DNA of 64,000 bases from Flavobacteriales bacterium (lineage in GTDB: Bacteria > Bacteroidota > Bacteroidia > Flavobacteriales_E > Vicingaceae), in the NCBI GenBank assembly GCA_013359255.1, contig JABWCF010000001.1, positions 62,001 to 126,000 of the forward strand, written 5' to 3'. Under the pieces are notes generated by a model. The model was not told the DNA's origin, did not search any database, and saw only the letters and a program-made list of their open reading frames with translations. Position 1 is the stretch's first letter. Each line of letters begins with the position of its first letter. The position numbers and the translations under genes were made by a program. Shown here piece by piece: positions 1-9,091 of this stretch.

Positions 1-1193
1 TTGTTATGGAAAACAACCAAAGCAATGCCAAACCATATACCGTAAAAGTTCCTACTTCTAACCGGCAATCGGTTAAAAACGATCCTATCACCATGCCTTT
101 AGATATCAATAAAGACAAAGGTATTCGAAATCCGTTTATTATACCCGGTCTGAAAAAAGTAAATGTTGAATCTCAGCTTAATCCCAATTACTCGTTTGCA
201 AACTTTATTGAAGGCGATTGCAATAGGCTTGCCCGCTCTGCCGGTTTTGCTGTAGCAAACAATCCGGGTGGAACCGCCTTTAATCCTTTGTTTATATATG
301 GAGGAGTAGGTTTGGGAAAAACACACTTAGCACATGCTATAGGTATCGAAACCAAAGATAAGCACCCAGAAAAAACGGTGCTGTATGTGCCTTCCGAAAA
401 GTTTACACAGCAATTTATAGATGCCGTTAGAAATAATGAACACAACGATTTTATCCATTTCTACCAAATGATAGATGTACTTATTATAGATGATGTACAC
501 TTCTTTGCCGGAAAGGAAAAAACTCAAGACGTATTCTTCCATATTTTTAATCACCTGCACCAGAATGGCAAACAACTTATTCTTACTTCTGATAAAGCTC
601 CGGTAGAACTACAGGGTATGGAACAGAGATTGCTTTCCCGTTTTAAATGGGGGCTTTCAGCCGATTTACAATCACCCGATTTAGAAACGCGTATTGCTAT
701 CTTAGAAAAGAAAATGTATGCCGAAGGAATAGATCTTCCAAAAGATGTAATAGAATACCTAGCCTACAGCATTACCACCAATGTCCGCGAATTAGAAGGA
801 GCTCTGATTTCGCTAATTGCCCAATCTTCACTTAATAAAAAAGCCATTACCATAGAACTTGCCAAGCAAATGATTGACAAGTTTGTAAAAAATACGGCTC
901 GCGAAGTTTCTATAGATTACATTCAAAAAGTAGTGTGCGACTATTTCGATTTACCTATCGATATGCTAAAATCGAAAACCCGTAAACGCGAAGTTGTTCA
1001 AGCTCGCCAAATTGCAATGTTTTTTGCAAAACAAATGACTAAATCAAGTTTGGCAAACATTGGTATGCATTGCGGAGGGAAAGACCACGCAACAGTTTTA
1101 CATGCCTGCAAAACTGTTAATAACCTGATGGATACTGATAAACGCTTTAGAGGATATATAGACGATCTTAAAAAGAAAATTAGTATCCAATAA
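1..1193 (+). CDS. dnaA: Chromosomal replication initiator DnaA (5' truncated)
   Basis: DnaA binds DnaA boxes and opens the replication origin. The reading frame is open to the left edge of the window. The first ATG (position 6) starts in the domain II linker, so the N-terminal domain I (roughly the first 80 residues) lies outside. Numbering from that ATG, the AAA+ Walker A GGVGLGKT is at residues 99-106 and Walker B is seen as LIIDDVHF. The C-terminal DNA-binding signature CGGKDHATVLHACK matches the family GRDHxTVxHA motif. The gene is followed by a strong hairpin terminator and then by a phosphatase and a methyltransferase gene. Identification is certain; only the true start is unseen. Confidence 0.97.
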   Translation, partial: VMENNQSNAKPYTVKVPTSNRQSVKNDPITMPLDINKDKGIRNPFIIPGLKKVNVESQLNPNYSFANFIEGDCNRLARSAGFAVANNPGGTAFNPLFIYGGVGLGKTHLAHAIGIETKDKHPEKTVLYVPSEKFTQQFIDAVRNNEHNDFIHFYQMIDVLIIDDVHFFAGKEKTQDVFFHIFNHLHQNGKQLILTSDKAPVELQGMEQRLLSRFKWGLSADLQSPDLETRIAILEKKMYAEGIDLPKDVIEYLAYSITTNVRELEGALISLIAQSSLNKKAITIELAKQMIDKFVKNTAREVSIDYIQKVVCDYFDLPIDMLKSKTRKREVVQARQIAMFFAKQMTKSSLANIGMHCGGKDHATVLHACKTVNNLMDTDKRFRGYIDDLKKKISIQ

Positions 1194-1212
1194 AAATGAA
1201 ATTAATCCTATT

Positions 1213-1255
1213 AAACAGGAATTAAAGGCCACTTTAATTCCTGTTTTTATTTTAT
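1213..1255 (+). terminator. Intrinsic terminator after dnaA
   Basis: A perfect 15-bp stem (1213-1227 pairing with 1232-1246, arm AAACAGGAATTAAAG) with the 4-nt loop GCCA is followed by a T-rich tail. It starts 20 bp after the dnaA stop and ends just before the phosphatase start at 1260. It should therefore separate dnaA from the next gene. Confidence 0.85.
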
Positions 1256-1259
1256 AAAG

Positions 1260-1718
1260 ATGATAAAAGTTTTAATGGTTTGTTTGGGTAATATTTGCCG
1301 CTCGCCAATGGCTCATGGAATTTTAGAAGAAAAAGCAAAGAAGTGGAACAAACAACTAATTGTAGATTCAGCCGGAACGACTAACTTCCATATTGATGAA
1401 AAGCCAGACGAGAGAGCAATAAAAAAAATGAGAAATTATAACATTGATATAAGTAAACAAAAAGCTAGGCAATTTCATAAAAATGATTTTGAAACCTTTG
1501 ATTATATTTTTGTAATGGACGCCAATAACTACGAAAATATTATTCACATGACTAAAAGTGAAATTCACAAACGAAAGGTAGACTTCATCTTAAACGTCCT
1601 TTATCCACAACAAAACATGTCGGTACCCGATCCTTATTACGGAGAAGATTCCGGTTTCGAAAATGTGTACCAATTGTTGGATACCGCCATCGAAAAATTT
1701 ATAGAAAATATAAAATGA
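1260..1718 (+). CDS. Low-molecular-weight protein tyrosine phosphatase
   Basis: A 152-residue cytoplasmic phosphatase of the LMW-PTP family. The N-terminal P-loop VCLGNICRSP carries the CX5R signature (Cys8 nucleophile, Arg14), and the acid Asp124 lies in the DPYY motif, as the family requires. Length is typical (about 150). Its stop overlaps the ATG of the following methyltransferase gene by 4 bp, so the two are probably co-translated. The substrate cannot be read from sequence. Relatives act on protein phosphotyrosine or phosphoarginine, or as arsenate reductases, but the DPY motif favours phosphatase. Confidence 0.93.
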   Translation: MIKVLMVCLGNICRSPMAHGILEEKAKKWNKQLIVDSAGTTNFHIDEKPDERAIKKMRNYNIDISKQKARQFHKNDFETFDYIFVMDANNYENIIHMTKSEIHKRKVDFILNVLYPQQNMSVPDPYYGEDSGFENVYQLLDTAIEKFIENIK

Positions 1719-2416
1719 AAGGCACTTTATATCTATTACCTTCACCTATTGCCGAAGGATTTAATTTAAATTACATCCCACCCATTACAATCAAAAAAAT
1801 TTCGGAGTTGTCTTTTTTTGTTGTAGAAGATATAAAACACGCCAGACGGTATATAAAAAAAGCCAATCCGAATGCGGATATAAATGAAATTACTTTTTTT
1901 GTTTTAAATGAACACACCCCTATAGAAAACATCGGTGAATATTTATCTCCTCTTTTGCTGGGAAACAACATGGGAATAATTACTGATGCCGGTTGCCCTG
2001 GTATTGCCGACCCTGGGTCAGAACTCGTTCGTCTTGCACATAAAAATAATATTAAAGTAGAGCCATTGCCAGGGCCATCATCTATATTTCTTACACTAAT
2101 GGCAAGCGGTTTAAACGGTCAGCAATTTGCTTTTAATGGATATCTGCCTCGTGAAAAAGAGTTGAGAATAAAGAAAATTAAAGAATTAGAATCGGAAGCA
2201 AAAAGAAAAAACCAAACTCAGCTTTTTATTGAAACGCCATACAGAAATCAACATCTGTTTGACGATTTATTAAAACACTTACAATCTTCAACTCAACTTT
2301 GTATTGGAATAAATATAAATTCTCCTCAAGAAAAAATTGAAACATATTCTACAGAAAATTGGAAAAAGAAAAACGGTTGTATTCCAAAGGAACCAACCGT
2401 TTTTGCTATAATCTAA
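1715..2416 (+). CDS. RsmI-like SAM-dependent methyltransferase (tetrapyrrole methylase fold)
   Basis: A 233-residue member of the tetrapyrrole-methylase/RsmI family. RsmI 2'-O-methylates a cytidine of 16S rRNA. The characteristic GIITDAGCPGIADPG segment is at residues 87-101, followed by PLPGPSSI and the NGYLP motif, all typical of RsmI. The protein is shorter than classical RsmI (about 285), and the N-terminal TPIGNL motif is replaced by SPIAEG. This is the short Bacteroidota paralogue whose target may differ from that of RsmI. The gene overlaps the phosphatase gene by 4 bp, and its last codons form half of a strong hairpin that probably ends the transcript. Confidence 0.85.
   Translation: MKGTLYLLPSPIAEGFNLNYIPPITIKKISELSFFVVEDIKHARRYIKKANPNADINEITFFVLNEHTPIENIGEYLSPLLLGNNMGIITDAGCPGIADPGSELVRLAHKNNIKVEPLPGPSSIFLTLMASGLNGQQFAFNGYLPREKELRIKKIKELESEAKRKNQTQLFIETPYRNQHLFDDLLKHLQSSTQLCIGININSPQEKIETYSTENWKKKNGCIPKEPTVFAII
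2369..2404. terminator. Bidirectional hairpin terminator between convergent genes
   Basis: Perfect 11-bp arms (AAAAACGGTTG at 2369-2379 and its complement at 2394-2404) enclose a second small stem, TTCC/GGAA. The structure lies inside the last codons of the RsmI-like gene. Its A/T-rich ends supply a U-tract in both directions, so it can also end the convergent PKD gene, whose stop is at 2425. Confidence 0.75.
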
Positions 2417-2424
2417 AAAAGTAT

Positions 2425-5400
2425 TTACCTTACAAGGGTAACATGTCCAATAAATACATGCGATTTTAAATTTATATCTTTCACTATGATTCTGTATGGA
2501 TACGATTCTACTTTTGCCTGTCTTCCTTTTACCATTCCATCCCAACCCGATGTTAATTCATGACCTTCATAAATTATTTCACCCCAACGGTCAAAAATAT
2601 ACATGTTCATTTCTACAATACCGTAACCTTTAGGCCTGAATCTTTCATTTAAATTATCTGTATCCGGAGTAAAAGAATTGGGTATATAAATAGCAAACTC
2701 GGGATTAATGCGAATTTTTTTGGTAATCTCATCTACACATCCGTATGAGTTACTGGCAATAAGGGTAACATTATAAAATCCGGTATCTCCATAATCGTGT
2801 TTAGGGTCTTTTATAATAGAAGTTTGTCCATCACCAAAAAGCCACAAATAAGTGGTGGCTCCAGATGAATAATTAAAGAAATTAATCTGTGGATCGAAAA
2901 TAGAAGTTTCGTAAACAGAGGCATCAAAATCGGCTTTTGGATTGGGATATACCGTTATGGCATTTGTTTCGGTGAATGTATTACTACATCCTTTATCAGA
3001 AGTAATCGTTAAACTAATGGTAATGCTTATCGGAGAAAAAGTTTGATTTTCATAACAAGCACTAGCATTTGCGGTATATGCTGTATTGCCGTTGCCAAGG
3101 TTCCAAAGATAACTGCTAATGTTCCCCTGAGCTATAGTAGAAAGATTTTGCATGTTCACGCATAGAGGGGAGCATCCTGAAGTAGTATCTAGAGCAAATT
3201 GGGCAAGAGGATTAGGATTGATGGTTACAGGTATGGTTATCGTACTAGTACAACCATGGTTGGTGGTAATTATAAGTGTAACATTGTAAGAGCCATATTG
3301 ATTGTAGTTATACGAAGGGTTTTGCTGAGTAGAATTTCCTCCAGGCACTCCAAAACTCCAGTTAAAACCTGTTATACTTCCAGATGATACACTGCTGGTA
3401 TTTGTAAAAACTACAGCTGTCCCTTCGCAAGGAGAGGTGGCTGTAAAATTTGCCGTTGGCAAAGGATACACCTCCACCAGTTTTGATATAGTATCTTTAC
3501 AACCATCGGCCGAAGTGGTGATTAAGGTAACGAGATAACTGCCATCATTTGCATAGGTTTCTGACGGATTCTGCTGGGTTGAAAAATTTGAGTTGCCAAA
3601 ATTCCAATCCCACTGGTTTATACTTCCGCCTCCACCTATAGTAGATGCATCGGTAAAGTTTGTGGCATTCCCTTCGCAAACATTGCTGAAATTAAAATTA
3701 GCGGTTGGTTCAGGAAAAATAGTAATAGGCAAGGTAAATACATCATTACAACCACCTACCGTGTTTACAGTTAATGTTACATTGTATGTTCCCGAAGCGT
3801 TATACTGATAGGTTGGATTCTGTTGAGTAGAGGTTCCAAATCCATCTCCAAAATTCCAACTGTATGAAGAACCTCCGGACGAGGTGTTATTAAATACAGC
3901 GAAATTATCTCTGCACACATTATTTGTAGTAAAAGAAGCAGTAGGCAAACATTCTACCACCACTTGTTTGGTTACAGAAACGGCACAGCCACTATTGCTG
4001 GTGGCAATGAGGGTTGTATTGTAAGTGCCACACAAGTTAAATAAATGACAAGGATTTTGTGTGTTATCCACCGGACTGCCATCGCCAAATACCCATTGCC
4101 ATCCTACAATATTTCCATTCTGAACTGAACTTAAGTCGGTATAGCAGGTTTGTGTTCCTTCGCAAACAGTGTTAACACTATAATCTGCAATGGGTAAATA
4201 AGGAATAACAATTTGTTGCGTAATACTATCTATACATCCATTGTTCGATGTTACTACTAAGGTAACCGTATAGCTCCCTCCCGATGGGTAAACAATATTG
4301 CTTGGGCTGGTTTGCGTAGAGGAATTAGGGATAGCACCCGGAAAACTCCACTGGTACGACATGGTGCCACTTAATATGGTACTTGTATTATTAAAAGAAC
4401 TGGGTTGGTTTGGGCAAGCTGCAACGTACGTAAAAGAAGGAACTGGATTTGGATTTACGGTAACAGTTCCCGAACCGGTAGCAATACATCCTCCTAAATC
4501 GTAAGTTACGGTGTACGTAGTAGTAGAGCCTGGAGAAACGGTAATCGATTGAGTGGTTTGTCCACCCGGAACCCAACTATATGTTCCCCCTCCCGGGTTT
4601 GGCGTGGCTGTGAGTGTAGCTGATTGCCCGCTACAGATAGAAGCATTATTAACTACAACGCTTGGATTTCCTCCAACCGTTACAGTGCCACTTGCTGTAT
4701 TCGTACACCCGTTAAGAGTATAAGTTACAGTATAAGTAGTAGTAGAACCTGGTGATACGCTAATACTTTGTGTAGTGAAACCGCCCGGCAACCAGCTGAA
4801 GGTTCCGCCTCCGGGGTTTACGTTTGCAGTTAAAATGGCTGTACCCCCATTGCAAATAGTAGCATTATTAACACTAACCGTAGGTATAGGATTAACAGTA
4901 ATAGTAACAGAGTCTTTTGCAATACATCCGTTGTAGTTATATGATACAACGTATGTGGTAGTAGTGTTTGGTGATACCACTATACTAGAACTGGTTTGTC
5001 CTCCAGGATTCCAACTGTATGTTCCTCCACCCGGAGTTCCGTTTGCAGTAATAGTTACGCTTTGCCCATCACATATAGTTGTGCTGCTTGCATTAACAGT
5101 AACAGAGGAAGAGCCTCCAACCGTTACCGTTACCACGTCTGTTACAACTACTTGTGTTCCATTGCAATTGGTGTAAATAGCTTCTGCTGTATAGGTGGTA
5201 GTAGAACTTGGACTAACTGTAATAGTAGGCCCTGTTCCAATAAGCACACCGTTATCGTACCAATTGATTACATAGTTTGGTGGGCCGTTGGGAGTAAATC
5301 TCCATGCCTCATTATTTGCACTCCAAGGTCCTGTATTTCTTCCCGGTGGTGCAATACCGGTAGTGCCTGCAGCATCTTGAATTCCAATAAGTGCATTTCC

Positions 5401-6039
5401 ATCGTTCCACGAAATACATGTAGGTTTGTTTTGAACATATACTTCAATCACATTGGTAGTTTCGTAAAGAACTATCTGAGTGGTAGACTTTAAGTTATTG
5501 CAATCGAAATGGCAAACTTGGTCGTAACTAACCACAAAGGTGCGGCAAGGGTAATTTCCTAAAATAGCATAGCGAACATTTCCACATACCGATGGATCTA
5601 TATCATGATAAACCCCAAAAATTGAGTTTAATGGTAATGTAGCATTTGGAACGGCAGCTGTAAAAGACCATGGGCAATATCCGTTGGCATAAGTTAAATC
5701 GAAAGAAATTAAACCATTACTCCCAACCACAATTTGGGAATAGTTGCTTCCGTAAAAGCAGAAATTAAAAGGCAGGTTAATTATTCCCGTCCAAATATCA
5801 TCAATTCCAACAAAAATGGGGGTTCCTGAATTGAAAGGGTAGGGAGGGTTATAAGGAATAGAGGTTACACCATAACTGGTAGTTTGGCCGGTCGCGAGTA
5901 CAGTAGCATTTAAAGTAGCAGAACCATTACAAGCAATATTTTGGTTGGGGCCGGCATCTATAAAAGGGCATCCTGGCTGTGCGTTTGATAGGGTTACAAA
6001 TTGCATCAAACTAAAAATCAACAGTAGTAATTTGTTCAT
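2425..6039 (-). CDS. Large secreted PKD/Ig-repeat protein with type-B T9SS C-terminal domain
   Basis: A 1204-residue surface or secreted protein. A signal peptide (residues 1-20, hydrophobic core ending LSNA before Gln21) is followed by a cysteine-containing globular region (about 25-305). Next come three near-identical 73-residue Ig-like repeats (311-530), then about seven PKD-like domains marked by WxFGDG-type turns (533-1110). The C-terminal 90 residues contain YIPNSFTPDTDNLNERF, MYIFDRWGEIIY and GWDG, the signature of the gliding-motility-associated C-terminal domain that directs export by the type IX secretion system (type B sorting). The function is probably adhesive or structural. No catalytic domain is visible. 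The gene stands alone between a bidirectional terminator and another minus-strand gene. Confidence 0.9.
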   Translation of the reverse strand: MNKLLLLIFSLMQFVTLSNAQPGCPFIDAGPNQNIACNGSATLNATVLATGQTTSYGVTSIPYNPPYPFNSGTPIFVGIDDIWTGIINLPFNFCFYGSNYSQIVVGSNGLISFDLTYANGYCPWSFTAAVPNATLPLNSIFGVYHDIDPSVCGNVRYAILGNYPCRTFVVSYDQVCHFDCNNLKSTTQIVLYETTNVIEVYVQNKPTCISWNDGNALIGIQDAAGTTGIAPPGRNTGPWSANNEAWRFTPNGPPNYVINWYDNGVLIGTGPTITVSPSSTTTYTAEAIYTNCNGTQVVVTDVVTVTVGGSSSVTVNASSTTICDGQSVTITANGTPGGGTYSWNPGGQTSSSIVVSPNTTTTYVVSYNYNGCIAKDSVTITVNPIPTVSVNNATICNGGTAILTANVNPGGGTFSWLPGGFTTQSISVSPGSTTTYTVTYTLNGCTNTASGTVTVGGNPSVVVNNASICSGQSATLTATPNPGGGTYSWVPGGQTTQSITVSPGSTTTYTVTYDLGGCIATGSGTVTVNPNPVPSFTYVAACPNQPSSFNNTSTILSGTMSYQWSFPGAIPNSSTQTSPSNIVYPSGGSYTVTLVVTSNNGCIDSITQQIVIPYLPIADYSVNTVCEGTQTCYTDLSSVQNGNIVGWQWVFGDGSPVDNTQNPCHLFNLCGTYNTTLIATSNSGCAVSVTKQVVVECLPTASFTTNNVCRDNFAVFNNTSSGGSSYSWNFGDGFGTSTQQNPTYQYNASGTYNVTLTVNTVGGCNDVFTLPITIFPEPTANFNFSNVCEGNATNFTDASTIGGGGSINQWDWNFGNSNFSTQQNPSETYANDGSYLVTLITTSADGCKDTISKLVEVYPLPTANFTATSPCEGTAVVFTNTSSVSSGSITGFNWSFGVPGGNSTQQNPSYNYNQYGSYNVTLIITTNHGCTSTITIPVTINPNPLAQFALDTTSGCSPLCVNMQNLSTIAQGNISSYLWNLGNGNTAYTANASACYENQTFSPISITISLTITSDKGCSNTFTETNAITVYPNPKADFDASVYETSIFDPQINFFNYSSGATTYLWLFGDGQTSIIKDPKHDYGDTGFYNVTLIASNSYGCVDEITKKIRINPEFAIYIPNSFTPDTDNLNERFRPKGYGIVEMNMYIFDRWGEIIYEGHELTSGWDGMVKGRQAKVESYPYRIIVKDINLKSHVFIGHVTLVR
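4450..5109 (-). repeat. Three tandem 219-bp coding repeats (Ig-like modules)
   Basis: Residues 311-384, 385-457 and 458-530 of the PKD protein are three in-register copies of a 73-residue module. Each has the pattern C-G-x-A-x-L/I-T-A, NPGGGTYSW, a PGG(Q/F)TTQSI segment, VSPGSTTTYTVTY and a closing TVTV. The high similarity suggests recent duplication or homogenisation by recombination. Confidence 0.85.
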
Positions 6040-6158
6040 GGCAATATTTTTTAGTTATACTTTAAAGACGTTGATGTTTAAATTCAGTTGCCATAAAGTT
6101 AAACAAAGAAATGATAAAAAGCAAGAATACTGATTTTGCTTTAGGCACTAAGGAAAGC

Positions 6159-7415
6159 TTATGTTTTTTGCTTTTTCTTTTTGGCGGCAGGAAAAAGCAC
6201 ATTATTTAGAATGAGGCGATAACCAGGAGAGTTAGGGTGCAGGCTTAAATCGGTAGGGGGGTCATTTACCAAGTGTTGAAAATCTTCAGGGTCATGACCT
6301 CCGTAAAATGTCCAAGTCCCGTTTCCTAACTCTCCGTGTATATAACGTGCTGTGCCTAATGCTTTGTTCTCGCCCATAACTAATACATTTGGTTTGATAG
6401 TTTGTTTGTAAAAGTCGGTAGTTTGCCCCATAAATCCGTTTATTACAGTTTGATGGTTTTGGCAAAGCATGGTGGGAACAGGATCCCATTTTGCTGAAAA
6501 ATCAAACAAGGTAAAATTGTCGGCTTTTTCTGGAATTCGGTTGTGAGCAATGGTGGCATCTATGGTAGAATATTCGTATTCTAAAGGGTTTGTAATGAGA
6601 GTGAAATTATGAAAGGAAAGTGTTTTTGTTAAATCAATTTTTGAATTATAATTGGGGGTTGTTCCATCTCCGTCATACATGCTTTCGCAAATATCTAGGC
6701 CTTCGGCAGCAAGAGCAATATCGTAGCTATCGGTGCCGGAACACATAGCAAATAAAAAACCTCCTCCGGCCATATAATCTTTAATTTTTTTTACAACGGC
6801 TAATTTCATTTGCGACACTTTTTGGAAACCAAGCTTGGAAGCCATTTCTTCGTTAGTGCGAACTTCTTCCTGATACCATGCGGTGTTTTTATAAGCTGCA
6901 TAAAATTTTCCGTATTGGCCTGTAAAATCTTCGTGATGGAGGTGTAGCCAGTCGTAGAGTGGTAATTTGCCGGTTATTACTTCTTCGTCATACACTACAT
7001 CGTAGGGAATTTCGGCATAGGTTAAAACTAGGGTAACTGCATCATCCCAAGGGAGTTTGTTTTTGGGTGAATATACAGCAACTTTTGGAGCCTTTTCTAG
7101 TTTTACAGCATCCATATTCACCTCTGGGTCGGCAATTTCGGCAAAAATGGCACTTGTTTTTGCATCGGCAATTATTTCAAAACTTACCCCTCTAACTGAA
7201 AGTTCTTCTTGTACCGATTTTATTTGAGGAACTAAAAAGCTACCTCCACGATAATTAAGTAACCAATGAATTTCTACTTCTCTTTCTAATAACCAGTAGG
7301 CTATTCCATAGGCTTTTAGATGGTTTTTCTGTGCCAAATCCATTGGAATTAAAATACTGGCGGCATGTATTTGCAACACAAAAACCGAAAAGAGAATGGA
7401 GCTAATGGTTTTCAT
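6159..7415 (-). CDS. Secreted Bacteroidota protein of unknown function (often labelled asparagine synthetase B)
   Basis: A 418-residue protein with a short signal peptide (residues 1-18, ending IHA-A). Segments such as YDWLHLHHEDFTGQYGKF and GGGFLFAMCSGTDSYDIALA identify a conserved Bacteroidota family. I recall that databases often call it asparagine synthetase B. I see neither an N-terminal Cys2 glutaminase domain nor the SGGxDS pyrophosphate loop of AsnB, so that name is not supported. The GGG(F)LFAMCSG segment resembles the nucleophile elbow of class-I glutamine-amidotransferase-like folds, which is inference. The C-terminus is Lys-rich. The ATG follows the dnaB stop with no gap, so the gene is cotranscribed with dnaB. 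Confidence 0.75.
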   Translation of the reverse strand: MKTISSILFSVFVLQIHAASILIPMDLAQKNHLKAYGIAYWLLEREVEIHWLLNYRGGSFLVPQIKSVQEELSVRGVSFEIIADAKTSAIFAEIADPEVNMDAVKLEKAPKVAVYSPKNKLPWDDAVTLVLTYAEIPYDVVYDEEVITGKLPLYDWLHLHHEDFTGQYGKFYAAYKNTAWYQEEVRTNEEMASKLGFQKVSQMKLAVVKKIKDYMAGGGFLFAMCSGTDSYDIALAAEGLDICESMYDGDGTTPNYNSKIDLTKTLSFHNFTLITNPLEYEYSTIDATIAHNRIPEKADNFTLFDFSAKWDPVPTMLCQNHQTVINGFMGQTTDFYKQTIKPNVLVMGENKALGTARYIHGELGNGTWTFYGGHDPEDFQHLVNDPPTDLSLHPNSPGYRLILNNVLFPAAKKKKQKT

Positions 7416-8945
7416 TTAAAAAGCATCGTTGAGAGAATCATCGTTCATTTTTGATGGGCGGGTGATGGTGTGATCGGTATCAAAGTTTGTAGAAGGAGAC
7501 ATTGGGCTGAATGCATCTGCTGCAGCATTTGTGGAAGGTTCGAAATCTAAATCTGTAAATTTTGCCAAATGGTTAATGAATTTTACATTGATGGTTCCTG
7601 TGCCTCCGTTGCGATGTTTTGCAATAATAATATTGGCTACCCCGTGTGTTGGATTTCCATTCTCATCTTCTGTTAGTCCGTAATATTCGGGGCGGTGCAG
7701 AAACAATACCATATCGGCATCTTGTTCTATGGAACCCGATTCACGTAAATCGGAAAGGATGGGCTTTTTATCTTGTCGGCTTTCTACCGATCGGTTTAAC
7801 TGAGAAAGTGCAATAACCGGAATATTTAATTCTTTGGCAATACTTTTTAATGATCTGGAAATTTGACTGATTTCCTGCTCACGATTTCCCCTATTATCTC
7901 CACCAACCGTCATCAATTGAAGATAATCTACAATTAAAATTTCGATTTTGCCCTGAGCTTTCAATCTTCGAGCTTTGGCTCTCAACTCAAAAATAGAAAG
8001 TGCGGGTGTATCGTCAATAAAAATAGGAGCTTCGGAAAGCCCTCCTATTTTTGCGTGAAGTTGTTCCATTTCATGAGCCGCTAAATTGCCGCTTCTCAGT
8101 TTTTCTGAGGTTAATTCTGATTCGGCAGAAATAAGGCGGGTAACCAATTGTAAGGAGGACATTTCCAAGGAAAAAATAGCAGCTGGTTTTCCAAACTGAA
8201 CCGAAATATTTCTGACTAATGAAAGAACAAAAGCTGTTTTACCCATTGCCGGACGGGCTGCAATAATAATTAAATCGGAGGGTTGCCATCCCGAAGTAAC
8301 CCTGTCTAGAGCCGTAAAGCCGGAAGGAACACCCACAATATTACTTTCATTACTTTTAGCGGCTTCAATTTGTTTTATCGCCTGTAATATTAACGCAGGC
8401 ATATTTAAAAAGGTTTTACTTATGTTCCCCTCTGTAACAGAAAATAATTTTGTTTCTGCATTATCCATAAGTTCTAGCACATCGGTGGTTTCATCGTATG
8501 CATCTCGTATAATTTCTGATGAAATTTTTATTAATTCCCGTTGAATATATTTTTGAGAAATAATTCTGGCATGAAATTCAACATTTGCAGAAGAAGCAAC
8601 TCGATTGGTAAGTTGTGTGATGTAATAGGCTCCTCCAATGGCTTCTAAATACCCTGTTTTTTTTAGCTCTTGGGTTACGGTAAGGATATCGATTGGTTCG
8701 CTTCTCTTGAATAGGTTATGAATCGCTTCGTAAATAATTTTGTGCGAGTCTTTATAGAAACTCTCGGCTTGCAGTATATCTACCACAGTATTTAATGCTT
8801 CCCGCTCCAATAGTATTGAGCCAAGAACAGCCTCCTCTAAATCTAGGGCTTGTGGCGGAAGTTTTCCGTGTTCCAGCATGTCAAATGTAACAGGGGGTTT
8901 TGCTCTTTTTCGTTCTCTGTTACCTATATTTTTAAATTCATTCAT
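7416..8945 (-). CDS. dnaB: Replicative DNA helicase DnaB
   Basis: A 509-residue hexameric helicase that unwinds DNA at the fork. The N-terminal DnaG-interaction domain begins at PPQALDLEEAVLGSILL (residues 30-46). The RecA-like domain has Walker A ARPAMGKT (230-237), Walker B LIVDYLQL (337-344) and the C-terminal SDLRESGSIEQDAD motif. No intein is present. The ATG is 4 bp downstream of a good -7 element (TACTTTTG), which suggests a leaderless or nearly leaderless mRNA. It is followed without a gap by the secreted 418-residue protein gene. Confidence 0.97.
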   Translation of the reverse strand: MNEFKNIGNRERKRAKPPVTFDMLEHGKLPPQALDLEEAVLGSILLEREALNTVVDILQAESFYKDSHKIIYEAIHNLFKRSEPIDILTVTQELKKTGYLEAIGGAYYITQLTNRVASSANVEFHARIISQKYIQRELIKISSEIIRDAYDETTDVLELMDNAETKLFSVTEGNISKTFLNMPALILQAIKQIEAAKSNESNIVGVPSGFTALDRVTSGWQPSDLIIIAARPAMGKTAFVLSLVRNISVQFGKPAAIFSLEMSSLQLVTRLISAESELTSEKLRSGNLAAHEMEQLHAKIGGLSEAPIFIDDTPALSIFELRAKARRLKAQGKIEILIVDYLQLMTVGGDNRGNREQEISQISRSLKSIAKELNIPVIALSQLNRSVESRQDKKPILSDLRESGSIEQDADMVLFLHRPEYYGLTEDENGNPTHGVANIIIAKHRNGGTGTINVKFINHLAKFTDLDFEPSTNAAADAFSPMSPSTNFDTDHTITRPSKMNDDSLNDAF

Positions 8946-8949
8946 CTTG

Positions 8950-8957
8950 CAAAAGTA
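8950..8957 (-). promoter_or_regulatory. Predicted -7 promoter element of dnaB
   Basis: On the minus strand TACTTTTG matches the Bacteroidota -7 consensus TAnnTTTG and ends only 4 bp before the dnaB ATG. The -33 element is poor (TTTCG at 16-bp spacing). Confidence 0.55.
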
Positions 8958-9091
8958 AGGTATAAATATATTGCGAAATCGGTGTTTTATTAATCTATAT
9001 ACACATCAATTAACATGTAGTTAACAACGAATAAGTGGTATAAATGTTGTAAGTATTCGTTTTTTAATTCTCATTTAGTAAATTTACGAAT

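Noticed and set aside
1601..1609. TTATCCACA, a perfect DnaA-box match, inside the phosphatase gene near dnaA (another TTATGCACA on the minus strand at 13332-13340).
   Set aside because: The two sites are isolated and within coding genes. There is no cluster of boxes or AT-rich unwinding region, so an origin of replication is not supported in the window.
4450..5109. Evenly spaced repeats that could suggest a CRISPR-like array.
   Set aside because: They are 219-bp in-frame copies of an Ig-like domain within one long coding sequence.
4996..5493. Long open frame on the plus strand opposite the PKD gene.
   Set aside because: It is antisense to the repetitive Ig region, has low-complexity composition and no recognisable domain; it is a by-product of the repeats.
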